The position numbers and the translations under genes are program-made. Source: Moorella glycerini (GTDB taxonomy: Bacteria > Bacillota > DSM-521 > Neomoorellales > Neomoorellaceae). Taken from it: a stretch of DNA of 64,000 nucleotides. Of this stretch, positions 11,052 through 20,235 are shown piece after piece. Location: NCBI RefSeq assembly GCF_009735625.1, contig NZ_CP046244.1:1860001-1924000 (forward strand). Direction: 5' to 3'. The notes beneath the pieces are model-generated. The model saw only the letters and a list, made by a program, of their open reading frames with translations. It was not told the DNA's origin and did not search any database. Every line of letters begins with the position of its first letter. The first letter of the stretch is position 1.

Positions 11052-12500
11052 ATGGCTCTTAAACGACTTCTACTGTTAGTGCTGCTGGTGTCCGGCTCTT
11101 TTCTCTCCTTGAGCGGGGTGGCCTGGGCCTCTGGAGGAAATGAACTGGGCCATCTTTTACCCTGGTGGAGCGTATTGCCTTTTGTAGGCATGTTGCTGTC
11201 TATTGCTATCTTCCCGCTGGTTAACAGCCACTGGTGGGAGCACAACATGGGCAAGGTAAGCGCGTTCTGGGCCCTGGTTTTCTTTATTCCCTTCTTAATT
11301 GCCTTCGGCAGTGGGACCGCTTTCTTCCAGGCCCTGGAAGTATACTTGCTTGATTACCTTCCATTTATCATTCTTCTCTTCGGTTTGTTTGTAGTTTCGG
11401 GAGGAATTATCCTCCGCGGTACCCTGCAGGGGACCCCGGCCGTGAACGTATTGCTCCTGCTGGTAGGCACCGCCCTGGCCAGCTGGGTGGGAACGACGGG
11501 AGCCAGCATGCTCCTGATCCGGCCGGTGATCCGGGCCAACGAGTGGCGGCGTTACAAGGCCCATATAATTATCTTCTTTATCTTTCTTGTATCCAATATC
11601 GGCGGCTCCCTGACACCCGTGGGCGACCCGCCCCTGTTCCTCGGATATTTAAGGGGTGTACCCTTCTTCTGGACAATGCGATTAATTGTCCCTATGGGAT
11701 TTAATGTAATTATTCTCCTGGCCTTGTATTATATCCTGGATAGTTACTTTTACCGTAAAGAAAGCGTCCCGGAACTGAAGAACGAGCGGGAACCCTTGCG
11801 TGTAGAGGGGTTACACAATCTTATTTATCTCGGCATCATTCTTGCTGCGGTTATTACCAGCGGCATCCTGGCCAAGAACCCCGCCTTCGCCGATCTGAAA
11901 ACAGGCGCCCTCTATGGTATCACCCTGTACCGGCACGGGGAGGAAGCAGTGGTCTTGCCCTACACGAATATAATCCGCGACCTGGCCATTCTCCTGGCAG
12001 CCTTCCTGTCATGGAAAACTACTTCTATGGATATTCGTAAAGATAATCGTTTCACCTGGGGCCCCATCAAGGAAGTGGCCACCTTGTTTGCCGGTATCTT
12101 CATGACCATGATCCCGGCCCTGGCCATCCTCCACGCCCGCGGCGCTGAACTGGGCTTAACCCACCCGGCGCAATTTTTCTGGGCGGCAGGAGCCCTTTCC
12201 AGCTTCCTGGATAACGCTCCCACGTATCTGGTATTTTTGACCACCGCCGCCAGCCTGGGAGCCGCCAGCGGCGTGCCGACCACTCTGGGGATAGTGGCCC
12301 CCAAGATGTTAATGGCCGTATCCTGTGGAGCGGTGTTCATGGGGGCTAATACTTACATCGGCAATGCTCCCAACTTTATGGTGCGGTCCATAGCGGAGGA
12401 GAATAACATTCGCATGCCGAGCTTCTTCGGCTATATGGCCTGGTCGGCGGGTATTTTGATCCCCCTCTTTATCATGGACACTTTAATCTTTTTCCGCTGA
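11052..12500 (+). CDS. NhaD/ArsB-type sodium:proton antiporter
   Basis: This 482-residue integral membrane protein has an N-terminal signal-like helix (KRLLLLVLLVSGSFLSLSG) and about ten further hydrophobic segments. Motifs such as GTTGASMLLIRPVIRANEWRR, SNIGGSLTPVGDPPLFLGYLRG (taken as separate blocks) and FLDNAPTYLVF are typical of the NhaD branch of the ion transporter superfamily. The likely role is sodium/proton exchange for ion homeostasis; the exact ion is not provable from sequence. ATG 11052 sits nine bases after GGAGAAAGG; ATG 11043 directly abuts that site. No obvious operon partner. Confidence 0.82.
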   Translation: MALKRLLLLVLLVSGSFLSLSGVAWASGGNELGHLLPWWSVLPFVGMLLSIAIFPLVNSHWWEHNMGKVSAFWALVFFIPFLIAFGSGTAFFQALEVYLLDYLPFIILLFGLFVVSGGIILRGTLQGTPAVNVLLLLVGTALASWVGTTGASMLLIRPVIRANEWRRYKAHIIIFFIFLVSNIGGSLTPVGDPPLFLGYLRGVPFFWTMRLIVPMGFNVIILLALYYILDSYFYRKESVPELKNEREPLRVEGLHNLIYLGIILAAVITSGILAKNPAFADLKTGALYGITLYRHGEEAVVLPYTNIIRDLAILLAAFLSWKTTSMDIRKDNRFTWGPIKEVATLFAGIFMTMIPALAILHARGAELGLTHPAQFFWAAGALSSFLDNAPTYLVFLTTAASLGAASGVPTTLGIVAPKMLMAVSCGAVFMGANTYIGNAPNFMVRSIAEENNIRMPSFFGYMAWSAGILIPLFIMDTLIFFR

Positions 12501-12753
12501 TTGCCAGAAGAATAGGCGGGTAAGGCATCCTGGCTGAAAATTGCTTTCTTACCGGAATTAAATATTACTTTATGATCTTTTAGTTCAAAAAACGGAGTGG
12601 AAGCGGAGTGAAAGCGGGGATGTCCCGGTAAGGATGGTTAAATGTAGTTTAAAGTTACCTGGACGGGGGACCCATGCGCTCCGGGTGGTACCTGCAGGGA
12701 AAAGCGAGGTTCATCTTTAAAGTCAAGGCAGTTTTTGCCGGGGTGATAGGAAG
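12501..12753 (+). other. 253-bp spacer without recognisable gene
   Basis: An AT-rich stretch near 12555-12590 could hold a promoter. A GGGTGGTACC string at 12679-12688 resembles part of a T-box but no other T-box part is present. I see no supported element. Confidence 0.3.
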
Positions 12754-13389
12754 ATGTGGGAATGGGACGGTCGCGTGCGCTGGCTGGCTGTAGCCCTGGT
12801 GGCGGCCATCCTCTTTGGTGCCGGTCTCCAGTACGGCCGCTGGCAGGAGCGGCAGGGGGGAGATAAACTTCCCGCGGTGGTGCCGGGGGATGAAAAGGCA
12901 GCAGGGGCCACCGGTGGCGCTAAATCTGGCGCTGCTCCGGGGGAGGCGGCAACCATCCAGGTCCATGTGGCCGGGGCGGTGCAAAGGCCGGGGGTGTATG
13001 AACTTCCCGCCGGGGCCAGGATTAACGAGGCCGTGAGCCTGGCCGGGCTGCTGCCGGAAGCCAACCCCAACGCCCTGAACCTGGCCGCTCCTTTGAATGA
13101 CGGCCAGCAGCTCATCGTTCCCCGGCAGGGCGAGGAAGCAGCGCCGGGGAAGGGGGGTAATCCGCCCGGTAGCGCAACTGCAGGTGGGGGTGCCCGGAAA
13201 ATTAATATTAATACCGCCACCCTGGCCGAATTAGACACCCTGCCGGGTATTGGACCAACCCTGGCCCAGCGCATCCTGGATTACCGGACGCAGAAGGGTC
13301 CTTTCCGGACGATTGAAGACCTGCAAAATGTCGGCGGTATCGGCCCCAAAAAATTTGCCGACCTGAAGGATTTGATAACGGTCCGCTAG
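12754..13389 (+). CDS. comEA: ComEA-like DNA-binding competence protein
   Basis: The 211-residue protein has one N-terminal membrane helix (WLAVALVAAILFGAGLQ), a linker, an SLBB domain (VHVAGAVQRPGVYELPAG, about residues 70-125) and a C-terminal pair of helix-hairpin-helix motifs (ININTATLAELDTLPGIG and FRTIEDLQNVGGIG). ComEA binds incoming DNA at the cell surface during transformation. A comEC gene is present about 17 kb away rather than adjacent. The ATG is preceded by GATAGGAAG. Confidence 0.92.
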   Translation: MWEWDGRVRWLAVALVAAILFGAGLQYGRWQERQGGDKLPAVVPGDEKAAGATGGAKSGAAPGEAATIQVHVAGAVQRPGVYELPAGARINEAVSLAGLLPEANPNALNLAAPLNDGQQLIVPRQGEEAAPGKGGNPPGSATAGGGARKININTATLAELDTLPGIGPTLAQRILDYRTQKGPFRTIEDLQNVGGIGPKKFADLKDLITVR

Positions 13390-13410
13390 GGTAGGGGGGC
13401 CGTTTTTTGT
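13377..13410 (+). terminator. Terminator overlapping the comEA stop
   Basis: AACGGTCC (13377-13384) pairs with GGGCCGTT (13397-13404), followed by TTTTTTG. The left arm is inside the last codons of comEA. Confidence 0.7.
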
Positions 13411-13518
13411 TTCGCCGTGCCTCACGAGCCGGCAAAATAGCTGCCGAAAACAGGTGCCGCCATTTTTTTCCGGGATATTACTGGTGCGGCCTGGTATATA
13501 AAGCCGGTGGGAGAACGC

Positions 13519-13547
13519 TTGACATAAGGGCTGGGTAGGGATAAACT
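13519..13547 (+). promoter_or_regulatory. Candidate uppP promoter
   Basis: TTGACA (13519-13524) and TAAACT (13542-13547) are separated by 17 bases, about 40 bases upstream of uppP. Confidence 0.5.
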
Positions 13548-13585
13548 TGCTTTGTAATCAGTCCTGCTAAAGGAGAGTTAGTACT

Positions 13586-14371
13586 ATGAATGTCCTGCAG
13601 GCAATAATCCTGGGCCTGGCCCAGGGCCTGGGAGAATTTTTGCCCATTTCCAGTTCCGCCCACCTGGTTTTGCTGCCCTGGTTTTTCCGCTGGCCCGACC
13701 CGGGCTTAACCTTTGACGTCGCCCTGCACCTGGGTACCCTCATTGCCGTGGTAGCTTATTTCTGGCGGGACATTGTCGAGCTGGTTATCTGCGGCTTGTC
13801 CCAGCCTCGCAGCCTGGATGGACGCCTTTTCTGGTACCTGGTCGTTGCCTCCATCCCGGGGGCCATCTTTGGCTATCTCCTGGAAAAACAGGCCGAGACG
13901 GTTTTCCGTTCACCCCTGCTCATTGCTTTGACCCTCACCTTGATGGGAATTGGCCTCTGGTGGGCCGACCGGGTGGGCCGCAAAACCCGGCAAATGGATG
14001 ATATTACCCTGGCCGACAGCATTATTGTGGGTATTTCCCAGGCCCTGGCCATTATCCCCGGCGTCTCGCGTTCCGGGATTACCATGTCCGCCGCTCTCCT
14101 GACCGGGATGCAGCGCGAGACGGCAGCCCGCTTCTCCTTCCTCATGTCGGTGCCGATTATTGCCGGGGCGGCCCTGCTGCAGTTAAAGGATTTAACCCTG
14201 GCTGCTATCAACCTGTCCTTTATCCTGGGGGTCCTGACGGCAGCTGTCGTCGGTTTTTTAGCCATCAAGTTTTTGCTCCGCTACCTGCGCCATGGCAGTT
14301 ACCTGCTGTTCACCTGGTACCGGATTTTCCTGGCCGTCCTGGTGGTGGCCGTATTCTGGCTACGCCGCTAA
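13586..14371 (+). CDS. uppP: Undecaprenyl-diphosphate phosphatase
   Basis: This BacA/UppP-type membrane enzyme dephosphorylates undecaprenyl diphosphate to recycle the lipid carrier for peptidoglycan. The 261-residue protein contains both active-site regions: GLGEFLPISSSAHLVL near the N-terminus and PGVSRSGITMSAAL near residue 160. It has about seven or eight hydrophobic helices. The ATG follows AAAGGAGAG. A terminator follows. Confidence 0.96.
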   Translation: MNVLQAIILGLAQGLGEFLPISSSAHLVLLPWFFRWPDPGLTFDVALHLGTLIAVVAYFWRDIVELVICGLSQPRSLDGRLFWYLVVASIPGAIFGYLLEKQAETVFRSPLLIALTLTLMGIGLWWADRVGRKTRQMDDITLADSIIVGISQALAIIPGVSRSGITMSAALLTGMQRETAARFSFLMSVPIIAGAALLQLKDLTLAAINLSFILGVLTAAVVGFLAIKFLLRYLRHGSYLLFTWYRIFLAVLVVAVFWLRR

Positions 14372-14384
14372 AAAATCAGGCCTG

Positions 14385-14408
14385 GCTGCCCGCGGGGGCA
14401 GCTTTTTT
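14385..14408 (+). terminator. Terminator after uppP
   Basis: GCTGCCC (14385-14391) pairs with GGGCAGC (14396-14402), with a run of six T after it. Confidence 0.75.
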
Positions 14409-14474
14409 GCTGTTGCGGGGGTACAATACCTTTGCCGGCCATTATACCAGCTGGTTGAGGAAGGGAGTGAGGCA

Positions 14475-16073
14475 GTGCTTAGAGTCACAGGTATCAAGAT
14501 ACCAGTAACAGATAAAGTTCCGGATCTGCAGGCCGCCCTTCTGCAAAAGCTCGGCATACTGGCCCGGGACTTACAGGGCTTTACCATTTACCGCCAGTCC
14601 CTGGATGCCCGTTCCCGGCAGATGCTCTACTGGGTCTATACCCTGGATGCCAGGGTAAAAAATGAAGGCCGCCTGTTAAAGAAACATGCCGGCGATAAAA
14701 CCGTCTCCCGGGCGGCCCTCCCCGTCTACCGGCCGGTCAAACCGGGCCGGGAGAAACTACCCCACCGTCCGGTAATTATCGGCACCGGGCCGGCCGGTCT
14801 TTTTGCCGGGCTGCTTTTAGCCCGCACGGGTTACCGGCCCGTCCTCCTGGAAAGGGGGGCCGATGTGGATACCCGGACCAGGGTGGTGGCCCGCTTCTGG
14901 CAGGAAGGGCTCCTGGATCCCGGGTGCAACGTCCAGTTCGGTGAGGGCGGCGCCGGTACTTTCTCCGACGGCAAGCTGACGACTTTAATTAACGACCATC
15001 GCTGCCGCTACGTCCTGGAGGAACTGGTGCGATGCGGGGCGCCGGAGGAAATCCTCTATTATTACCGGCCCCACATCGGCACCGATATCCTGCGGCTCGT
15101 TGTTAAAAATATGCGCCACGAAATAATCCGCCTGGGGGGTGAGGTTCATTTCAACGCCCAGGTTAGTGATATCGCAACAGGAGACAATCGCCTGCAAGGC
15201 CTGGTTATAAATGGTACGGAAATGCTGCCGGCAACGGTGGCCGTTCTCGCCTGCGGCCACAGCGCCAGGGATACCTTTAACCTGCTGGTAGAGCGAGGGG
15301 TGCAGGCCGGCCCCAAACCCTTTTCTATCGGGGTACGCATTGAACACCCCCAGGAGTTGATCAACCATGCCCAGTATAAAAAATTTGCCGGCCTGGAGGG
15401 CCTGGGGCCGGCCGACTATAAACTGGCCTACCACTCACCTCACGGCCGTTCGGCCTATACCTTCTGCATGTGCCCCGGGGGCACGGTGGTGGCTGCCGCC
15501 TCGGAACCCGGCGGCGTGGTTACCAACGGCATGAGCACCTATGCCCGCGATGGCGAAAACGCCAACAGCGCCCTGCTGGTGGGAGTGACGCCGGAGGACT
15601 TTGGCGACGATCACCCCCTGGCCGGGGTCGAGTTCCAGCGCCGCTGGGAACGCCTGGCTTTCCAGCTGGGAGGGGAAAATTATCATGCCCCGGTCCAGCT
15701 GGTGGGCGACTTCCTGGCCGGGCGGCCTTCTGGACAACTGGGAAAGGTAAGGCCCACCTATCGCCCGGGGGTAACCCTCCAGGAGTTAAAAAAATGCCTG
15801 CCTGCCTATGTAGTAGCCACCTTGAGGGAAGCCATAACCGTCTTTGACCGCAAGGTTTACGGCTTTGCCCTGGCGGACGCGGTGTTGACCGGCGTGGAAA
15901 CCCGCAGTTCTTCCCCGGTACGCATCTGGCGCGATGACAACTATGAGGCCAGTACCGGGGGCCTGTACCCGGCTGGCGAAGGGGCCGGTTACGCCGGGGG
16001 CATTGTCTCCGCCGCCGTCGACGGCCTTAAGGTGGCCGAAGCCATCATCAGCCGCTACCGGCCGCTGGATTAG
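14475..16073 (+). CDS. FAD-dependent dehydrogenase (COG2509-like)
   Basis: The 532-residue protein has an N-terminal ~80-residue domain (LRVTGIKIPVTD) and then a Rossmann FAD-binding motif in PVIIGTGPAGLFAGLLLARTG (quoted in part: GTGPAGLFAGLLLA). FGEGGAGTFSDGKL and the C-terminal ASTGGLYPAGEGAGYAGGI match the uncharacterised NAD(FAD)-utilising dehydrogenase family. Substrate and partner are unknown. I chose GTG 14475, after AAGGGAGTGAGG; the open frame from 14292 overlaps uppP and its terminator. It converges on folB. Confidence 0.82.
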   Translation: MLRVTGIKIPVTDKVPDLQAALLQKLGILARDLQGFTIYRQSLDARSRQMLYWVYTLDARVKNEGRLLKKHAGDKTVSRAALPVYRPVKPGREKLPHRPVIIGTGPAGLFAGLLLARTGYRPVLLERGADVDTRTRVVARFWQEGLLDPGCNVQFGEGGAGTFSDGKLTTLINDHRCRYVLEELVRCGAPEEILYYYRPHIGTDILRLVVKNMRHEIIRLGGEVHFNAQVSDIATGDNRLQGLVINGTEMLPATVAVLACGHSARDTFNLLVERGVQAGPKPFSIGVRIEHPQELINHAQYKKFAGLEGLGPADYKLAYHSPHGRSAYTFCMCPGGTVVAAASEPGGVVTNGMSTYARDGENANSALLVGVTPEDFGDDHPLAGVEFQRRWERLAFQLGGENYHAPVQLVGDFLAGRPSGQLGKVRPTYRPGVTLQELKKCLPAYVVATLREAITVFDRKVYGFALADAVLTGVETRSSSPVRIWRDDNYEASTGGLYPAGEGAGYAGGIVSAAVDGLKVAEAIISRYRPLD

Positions 16074-16085
16074 TTGCCTGGAAGG

Positions 16086-16457
16086 CTAGGAGCCTTGCCG
16101 GCGGCGCCGGATTTCTACGGCGGCGTAATTGAAGGTCCCGGGCAGGGGTGCCCGGGGTTTTTTTACCCGCACCAGCACTTCCTCCACCGGGAAACCGGTG
16201 AGGATTTTTTGCGCCACAGCCTCGGCCAGGGCTTCCAGGAGCTTGAAGCGTTGCCCGGTAACGGTCTCCCGGACCAGGCGATAAACCGCATCGTAATTAA
16301 CCGTGGCCTGCAGGTCATCAGCCTGCCCGGCCGGGGCCAGGTCCAGGTAAAGCTCGGCATCGACGATGAAGGGCTGGCCCAGCTGTTCCTCGGCGGGGTG
16401 GCAGCCGTGGAAGGCATAGAATTCCAGCCCGTCCAGGATTATTTTATCCTTACTCAT
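16086..16457 (-). CDS. folB: Dihydroneopterin aldolase
   Basis: FolB converts dihydroneopterin to hydroxymethyl-dihydropterin in folate synthesis. The 123-residue protein contains LDGLEFYAFHGCHPAEEQLGQ (in part: EFYAFHGCHP), NYDAVYRLV, LLEALAEAVAQKIL and a VKKPRAPLPG segment, all typical. It lies 31 bases downstream of folE on the same strand, so the two form a pterin operon. Folate is central to acetogenic one-carbon metabolism if the organism is an acetogen. Confidence 0.95.
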   Translation of the reverse strand: MSKDKIILDGLEFYAFHGCHPAEEQLGQPFIVDAELYLDLAPAGQADDLQATVNYDAVYRLVRETVTGQRFKLLEALAEAVAQKILTGFPVEEVLVRVKKPRAPLPGTFNYAAVEIRRRRQGS

Positions 16458-16488
16458 AACGTCCTCCCTGATGGCCGGTTTTCACCGG

Positions 16489-17046
16489 TTATTTGCCCCG
16501 GATCAGCGCCATGGCCTCCGCCCGGGCGGCCTGGTCGCGGCGGAAAAGGCCGCGGACGGCGGAGGTGATGGTCAGGTGGCCGGGCTTTTTGACCCCGCGC
16601 ATGCTCATGCATAAATGCTCGGCTTCAATGACGACCACCACGCCGTAGGGGTCCAGCTTCTGCATGATAATATCGGCGATTTGTGATGTTAAACGTTCCT
16701 GGACCTGGGGCCGCCGGGCGGCGATATCCACTACCCGGGCCAGCTTGGAAAGGCCCGTGATCTTCCCCCGCGGTATATAGGCCACGTGGGCTTTACCCAG
16801 GAAGGGCAGGAAGTGGTGTTCGCAGACGGAATAGAGGGGAATATCCTTGACCAGCACCATTTCCTCATGGTGCTCATCAAAGACAACCGTCAATTCTTCC
16901 CCCGGGTCGCGGTTGATACCGGCGAAGATCTCGGCATACATATCGGCAATACGGCGCGGCGTTTCCCTTAAGCCCTCCCGCTCGGGGTCTTCGCCTACGG
17001 CCTCAATAAGCATCCTTACCGCCTGGCGGATTTTTTCTTTATCCAT
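16489..17046 (-). CDS. folE: GTP cyclohydrolase I
   Basis: FolE makes dihydroneopterin triphosphate from GTP, the first committed step of folate synthesis. The 185-residue protein carries the zinc ligands in [10 protein letters not shown] and HLCMSMRGV, plus [10 protein letters not shown] and [10 protein letters not shown]. Length is normal. The start is well placed after GGGGAGGAAG. folB follows. Confidence 0.97.
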   Translation of the reverse strand: MDKEKIRQAVRMLIEAVGEDPEREGLRETPRRIADMYAEIFAGINRDPGEELTVVFDEHHEEMVLVKDIPLYSVCEHHFLPFLGKAHVAYIPRGKITGLSKLARVVDIAARRPQVQERLTSQIADIIMQKLDPYGVVVVIEAEHLCMSMRGVKKPGHLTITSAVRGLFRRDQAARAEAMALIRGK

Positions 17047-17183
17047 GTTTCTTCCTCCCCGGCGCTTGACCGCTGTTTTTTGTCATTAAAACATATATCT
17101 TACGGCCAGTCAATTGTACTTAGAAGGAAAATGGCTTTCTAAAGCGAAATATGTTTCATCCAGGAGAATGCGGGGGTGGAAAT

Positions 17184-17918
17184 ATGACCATTGCGGCTAC
17201 CTATGCCGAGCAATTGCGTTTTTTGGGTATTGGCGAGGCGGAACTGGCCCTGATGCACGCGGAAAGAGATATTTTCATGCAAGAAGCTGATACTGTAGTT
17301 AAAAGCTTTTATGACCAGCTTGTTCAGTACCCTTACCTGGATGCTTTGATTAAAAACCACAGTACGATAGAGCGACTCTCCCAGACACAGAAGGCCTATT
17401 TTATCAGCCTTACCTCCCCGGCCATCGATGAAGAATACATATCCTGGCGCCTACGCATTGGTAAGAAGCACCAGGAAATCGGCCTCTATCCCAAGTGGTA
17501 CCTGGGGGCCTATCGCCTTTACTTCAGTGAGCTTCACCGCATTATCTGGCAGTACCACGGTGATGATCCTGATCTGGCCCTGCGCTTGCTGGAGGCCTTC
17601 ACCAAAAGGGTTGTCTTTGACATGCAGCTGGCCATTGAAAGCTATATTATTGACCAGCTCCAGCACCTGACCCGTTTCCATGATGAAATCGCCGCCGTAG
17701 CCAGGATTATCGGCGATATTGCCGAGCAGACGAAGATTCTATCCCTCAATGCCTCCATTGAAGCGGCCCGGGCCGGGGAGCACGGCCGCACCTTTTCGGT
17801 GGTGGCCCAGGCGGTACGGGACCTGGCGGCCCGGACTTCCCAGTCGGCTAAAGATATCACCCAGAAGGTCCAGGAGAACCACCGCGTCCTGGCCAGGATG
17901 CAGCAAACGGGGAAGTGA
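17184..17918 (+). CDS. Short globin-coupled sensor (protoglobin + MCP tip)
   Basis: Residues ~1-165 look like a sensor globin: an all-helical domain with [17 protein letters not shown], in which His96 is the likely proximal haem ligand. Residues ~177-235 are the signalling tip of a methyl-accepting chemotaxis protein ([29 protein letters not shown]). The whole is 244 residues with no membrane segment; HemAT-type sensors are usually over 400. Only the kinase-contacting hairpin tip remains. It probably senses oxygen, CO or NO, but the partner is unknown. ATG 17184 follows GGGGGTGG; ATG 17151 is less likely. Confidence 0.85.
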   Translation: MTIAATYAEQLRFLGIGEAELALMHAERDIFMQEADTVVKSFYDQLVQYPYLDALIKNHSTIERLSQTQKAYFISLTSPAIDEEYISWRLRIGKKHQEIGLYPKWYLGAYRLYFSELHRIIWQYHGDDPDLALRLLEAFTKRVVFDMQLAIESYIIDQLQHLTRFHDEIAAVARIIGDIAEQTKILSLNASIEAARAGEHGRTFSVVAQAVRDLAARTSQSAKDITQKVQENHRVLARMQQTGK

Positions 17919-17927
17919 TGAAGAACA

Positions 17928-19364
17928 TTGGCCCATGAGGATTTACAGGCTTACCTTGCCTACCTGGAACAAAAAGGGATGCTCCACCGGGTGAAGGCAG
18001 AAGTCGATCCGGTCCTGGAAATCGCCGCCGTAACCGACCGGGTGGTAAAAAAAGGGGGGCCGGCCCTGCTTTTTGAACGGGTTAAGGGTTCCCCTTTACC
18101 TGTGGCCACCAATCTTTTCGGTAGTATAGAGCTGGTGCAGGCGGCCCTGCAGATCGCCGACCTTGAGGAACCGGCCGGGAGGTTAAGGGCTTTACTTGAT
18201 TTACCTGCGACGGCCGGCGGCTGGCTGGAAAAACTAAAACACCTGCCGCGCCTGGCCGAGCTGGGCCGCTACCTGCCGCGCCGGGTCAAAACCGCCCCTT
18301 GCCAGGAGGTGCGGGTTGACCCCCCTTCCCTGGCGGAACTGCCGGTACTGCAGCTCTGGCCGGAAGACGGCGGCCGCTTTATTACCTTGCCCCTGGTTTT
18401 CACCCACGACCCTGTTACCGGCCGCCGCAACGTAGGTATGTACCGCATGCAGGTTTTTGATGACCGCACCACGGGCATGCACTGGCACATCCACAAGGAA
18501 GGGGCGGAACACCTGCGCCGGAGCGGGGGCCGCCTGGAAGTAGCCGTAGCCCTGGGGGCCGACCCGGCCGTGATTTATGCCGCGACTGCCCCCCTGCCGC
18601 CGGGATTTGATGAAATGCTTTTCGCCGGCTTCTTACGCCGGGAACCGGTGGAGATGGTCCCGGCGTTAACGGTGAATGTGGAGGTCCCGGCCCGGGCGGA
18701 AATCATCCTGGAAGGCTATGTGGACGCCCATGAAAGGCGCCTGGAAGGCCCCTTCGGCGACCATACAGGTTACTACTCGCCGGCCGACTATTACCCGGTT
18801 TTTCACCTTACCTGCCTGACCAGGCGGCGCCAGGCCGTTTACCCAGCCACGGTGGTGGGGCCGCCGCCCATGGAAGATGTCTATTTAGGCAAGGTAACGG
18901 AACGTCTCTTTTTGCCCCTGATCCAGCTCCAGCTACCGGAGGTTGTCGACATTAACTTTCCGGCCGAGGGGGTATTCCACAACTGTGTTATCGTCGCCAT
19001 CCGCAAGAGTTATCCCGGCCAGGCGCGCAAAGTCATGCACGCCCTCTGGGGCATGGGGCAGATGATGTTTACCAAGCTGATCATCGTCGTTGACGACGAG
19101 GTGAATGTGCATGATCTTGGTGAAGTGCGCTGGCGGGTCCTGGGTAACATTGAACCCAGGCGGGATACGGTAATCGTGGACGGGCCGGTGGACATCCTCG
19201 ATCATGCCTCGGCCTATACGGGTTACGGTAGCAAGATGGGCCTGGATGCCACCCGGAAACTGCCGGAGGAAGGGTACCCGCGGCCCTGGCCCCGGGAAGC
19301 GCGCATGAGCCGGGAGATTTTAGAACTCATCGACAGGAAGTGGCGTGATTATGGCCTGCCGTAA
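17928..19364 (+). CDS. UbiD-family decarboxylase (menaquinone type)
   Basis: This 478-residue protein is a prenylated-FMN decarboxylase of the UbiD family. Family features include LPVLQLWPEDGGRFITLPLVF (in part: WPEDGGRFITLP), MYRMQVFDDRTTGMHWH, GPFGDHTGYYSP and the E/R-rich motif around FLRREPVEMVPALT. It directly precedes and overlaps a UbiA gene, which suggests that the pair acts on a menaquinone precursor (futalosine-pathway MqnL or similar). No UbiX, the cofactor maker, is visible in the window. The start is TTG 17928 after GGGGAAGTGATG. Confidence 0.85.
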   Translation: MAHEDLQAYLAYLEQKGMLHRVKAEVDPVLEIAAVTDRVVKKGGPALLFERVKGSPLPVATNLFGSIELVQAALQIADLEEPAGRLRALLDLPATAGGWLEKLKHLPRLAELGRYLPRRVKTAPCQEVRVDPPSLAELPVLQLWPEDGGRFITLPLVFTHDPVTGRRNVGMYRMQVFDDRTTGMHWHIHKEGAEHLRRSGGRLEVAVALGADPAVIYAATAPLPPGFDEMLFAGFLRREPVEMVPALTVNVEVPARAEIILEGYVDAHERRLEGPFGDHTGYYSPADYYPVFHLTCLTRRRQAVYPATVVGPPPMEDVYLGKVTERLFLPLIQLQLPEVVDINFPAEGVFHNCVIVAIRKSYPGQARKVMHALWGMGQMMFTKLIIVVDDEVNVHDLGEVRWRVLGNIEPRRDTVIVDGPVDILDHASAYTGYGSKMGLDATRKLPEEGYPRPWPREARMSREILELIDRKWRDYGLP

Positions 19365-20208
19365 GTTAAAGATCTTCCTGGAAATGATCAAGTTTGAGCA
19401 TACCATTTTTGCCCTGCCCTTTGCTTACCTGGGGGCTTTCCTGGCGGCCGGCGGCAGGCCGGCCCTGGCCCAGCTTGGCTGGATTACCCTGGCCATGATC
19501 GGGGCGCGGACGGCAGCCATGTCGTTAAACCGCCTCATTGACCGCCATATTGATGCCTTGAACCCGCGCACGGCCGGCCGGGCCCTGCCCCGGGGACTGT
19601 TGTCCGTAGCCGAAGTGTGGCTGTATACCCTTCTTTCCTTTGGCCTTTTATTGTATGCTGCCCTGCAACTCAACCGGCTCTGCGTGCAGCTGTTGCCCAT
19701 TGCCGTTTTTGTCCTGGTGATCTATTCCTATACCAAACGCTGGACCTGGGCCTGCCATCTGGTCCTGGGGCTGGCCGATGCCCTGGCCCCCGTGGGAGCG
19801 TGGGTGGCCGTCCGGGCGGCCATCGACCTGCCGGCCATAGTCCTGGGCCTGGGCATGGGGAGCTGGGTGGCGGGGTTTGATATTATCTACGCCTGCCAGG
19901 ATTACGATTTTGACCGGCGTTACGGCCTTCACTCTATACCGGCCCGTTTTGGCAAGGCCAGGGCCCTGATCATCGCCCGCTGGCTGCACGCCCTGGCCAT
20001 CTTGATGCTGGCCCTGGTGGGCTTGCTCCTGCACCTGGGCTTAATCTATTTCCTGGGGGTATTACTGGCGGCCGTGGTCTTAATCTATGAGCACCGTTTA
20101 GTTTCCCCGGAAGACCTGTCGCGCTTAAACCTGGCCTTCTTAAACTTGAATGGCTATTTAAGCGTCCTCATGTTTGTCTTTACCTTGCTGGCGTTAACCT
20201 GGCGCTGA
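19351..20208 (+). CDS. UbiA-family prenyltransferase (MqnP-like)
   Basis: This ~285-residue membrane protein transfers a prenyl chain to an aromatic quinone precursor. The first aspartate-rich motif is NRLIDRHID and the second is DYDFDRRYG; both bind magnesium-prenyl diphosphate. About eight hydrophobic helices are present. It overlaps the end of the ubiD gene by 14 bases. I chose ATG 19351, ten bases after AGGAAG; GTG 19345 is the longer alternative. Menaquinone synthesis is the best-fitting role. Confidence 0.86.
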   Translation: MACRKLKIFLEMIKFEHTIFALPFAYLGAFLAAGGRPALAQLGWITLAMIGARTAAMSLNRLIDRHIDALNPRTAGRALPRGLLSVAEVWLYTLLSFGLLLYAALQLNRLCVQLLPIAVFVLVIYSYTKRWTWACHLVLGLADALAPVGAWVAVRAAIDLPAIVLGLGMGSWVAGFDIIYACQDYDFDRRYGLHSIPARFGKARALIIARWLHALAILMLALVGLLLHLGLIYFLGVLLAAVVLIYEHRLVSPEDLSRLNLAFLNLNGYLSVLMFVFTLLALTWR

Positions 20209-20235
20209 AAGGAAGCTGGAAAAAGGAGTGAAAAA

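Noticed and set aside
12679-12700. GGGTGGTACC, part of a T-box-like sequence, upstream of comEA
   Set aside because: No specifier loop, stem I motifs or terminator/antiterminator pair; comEA is not an expected T-box target.
16074-16568. 164-residue open frame on the plus strand
   Set aside because: It is antisense to folB and folE, both of which have clear family motifs.
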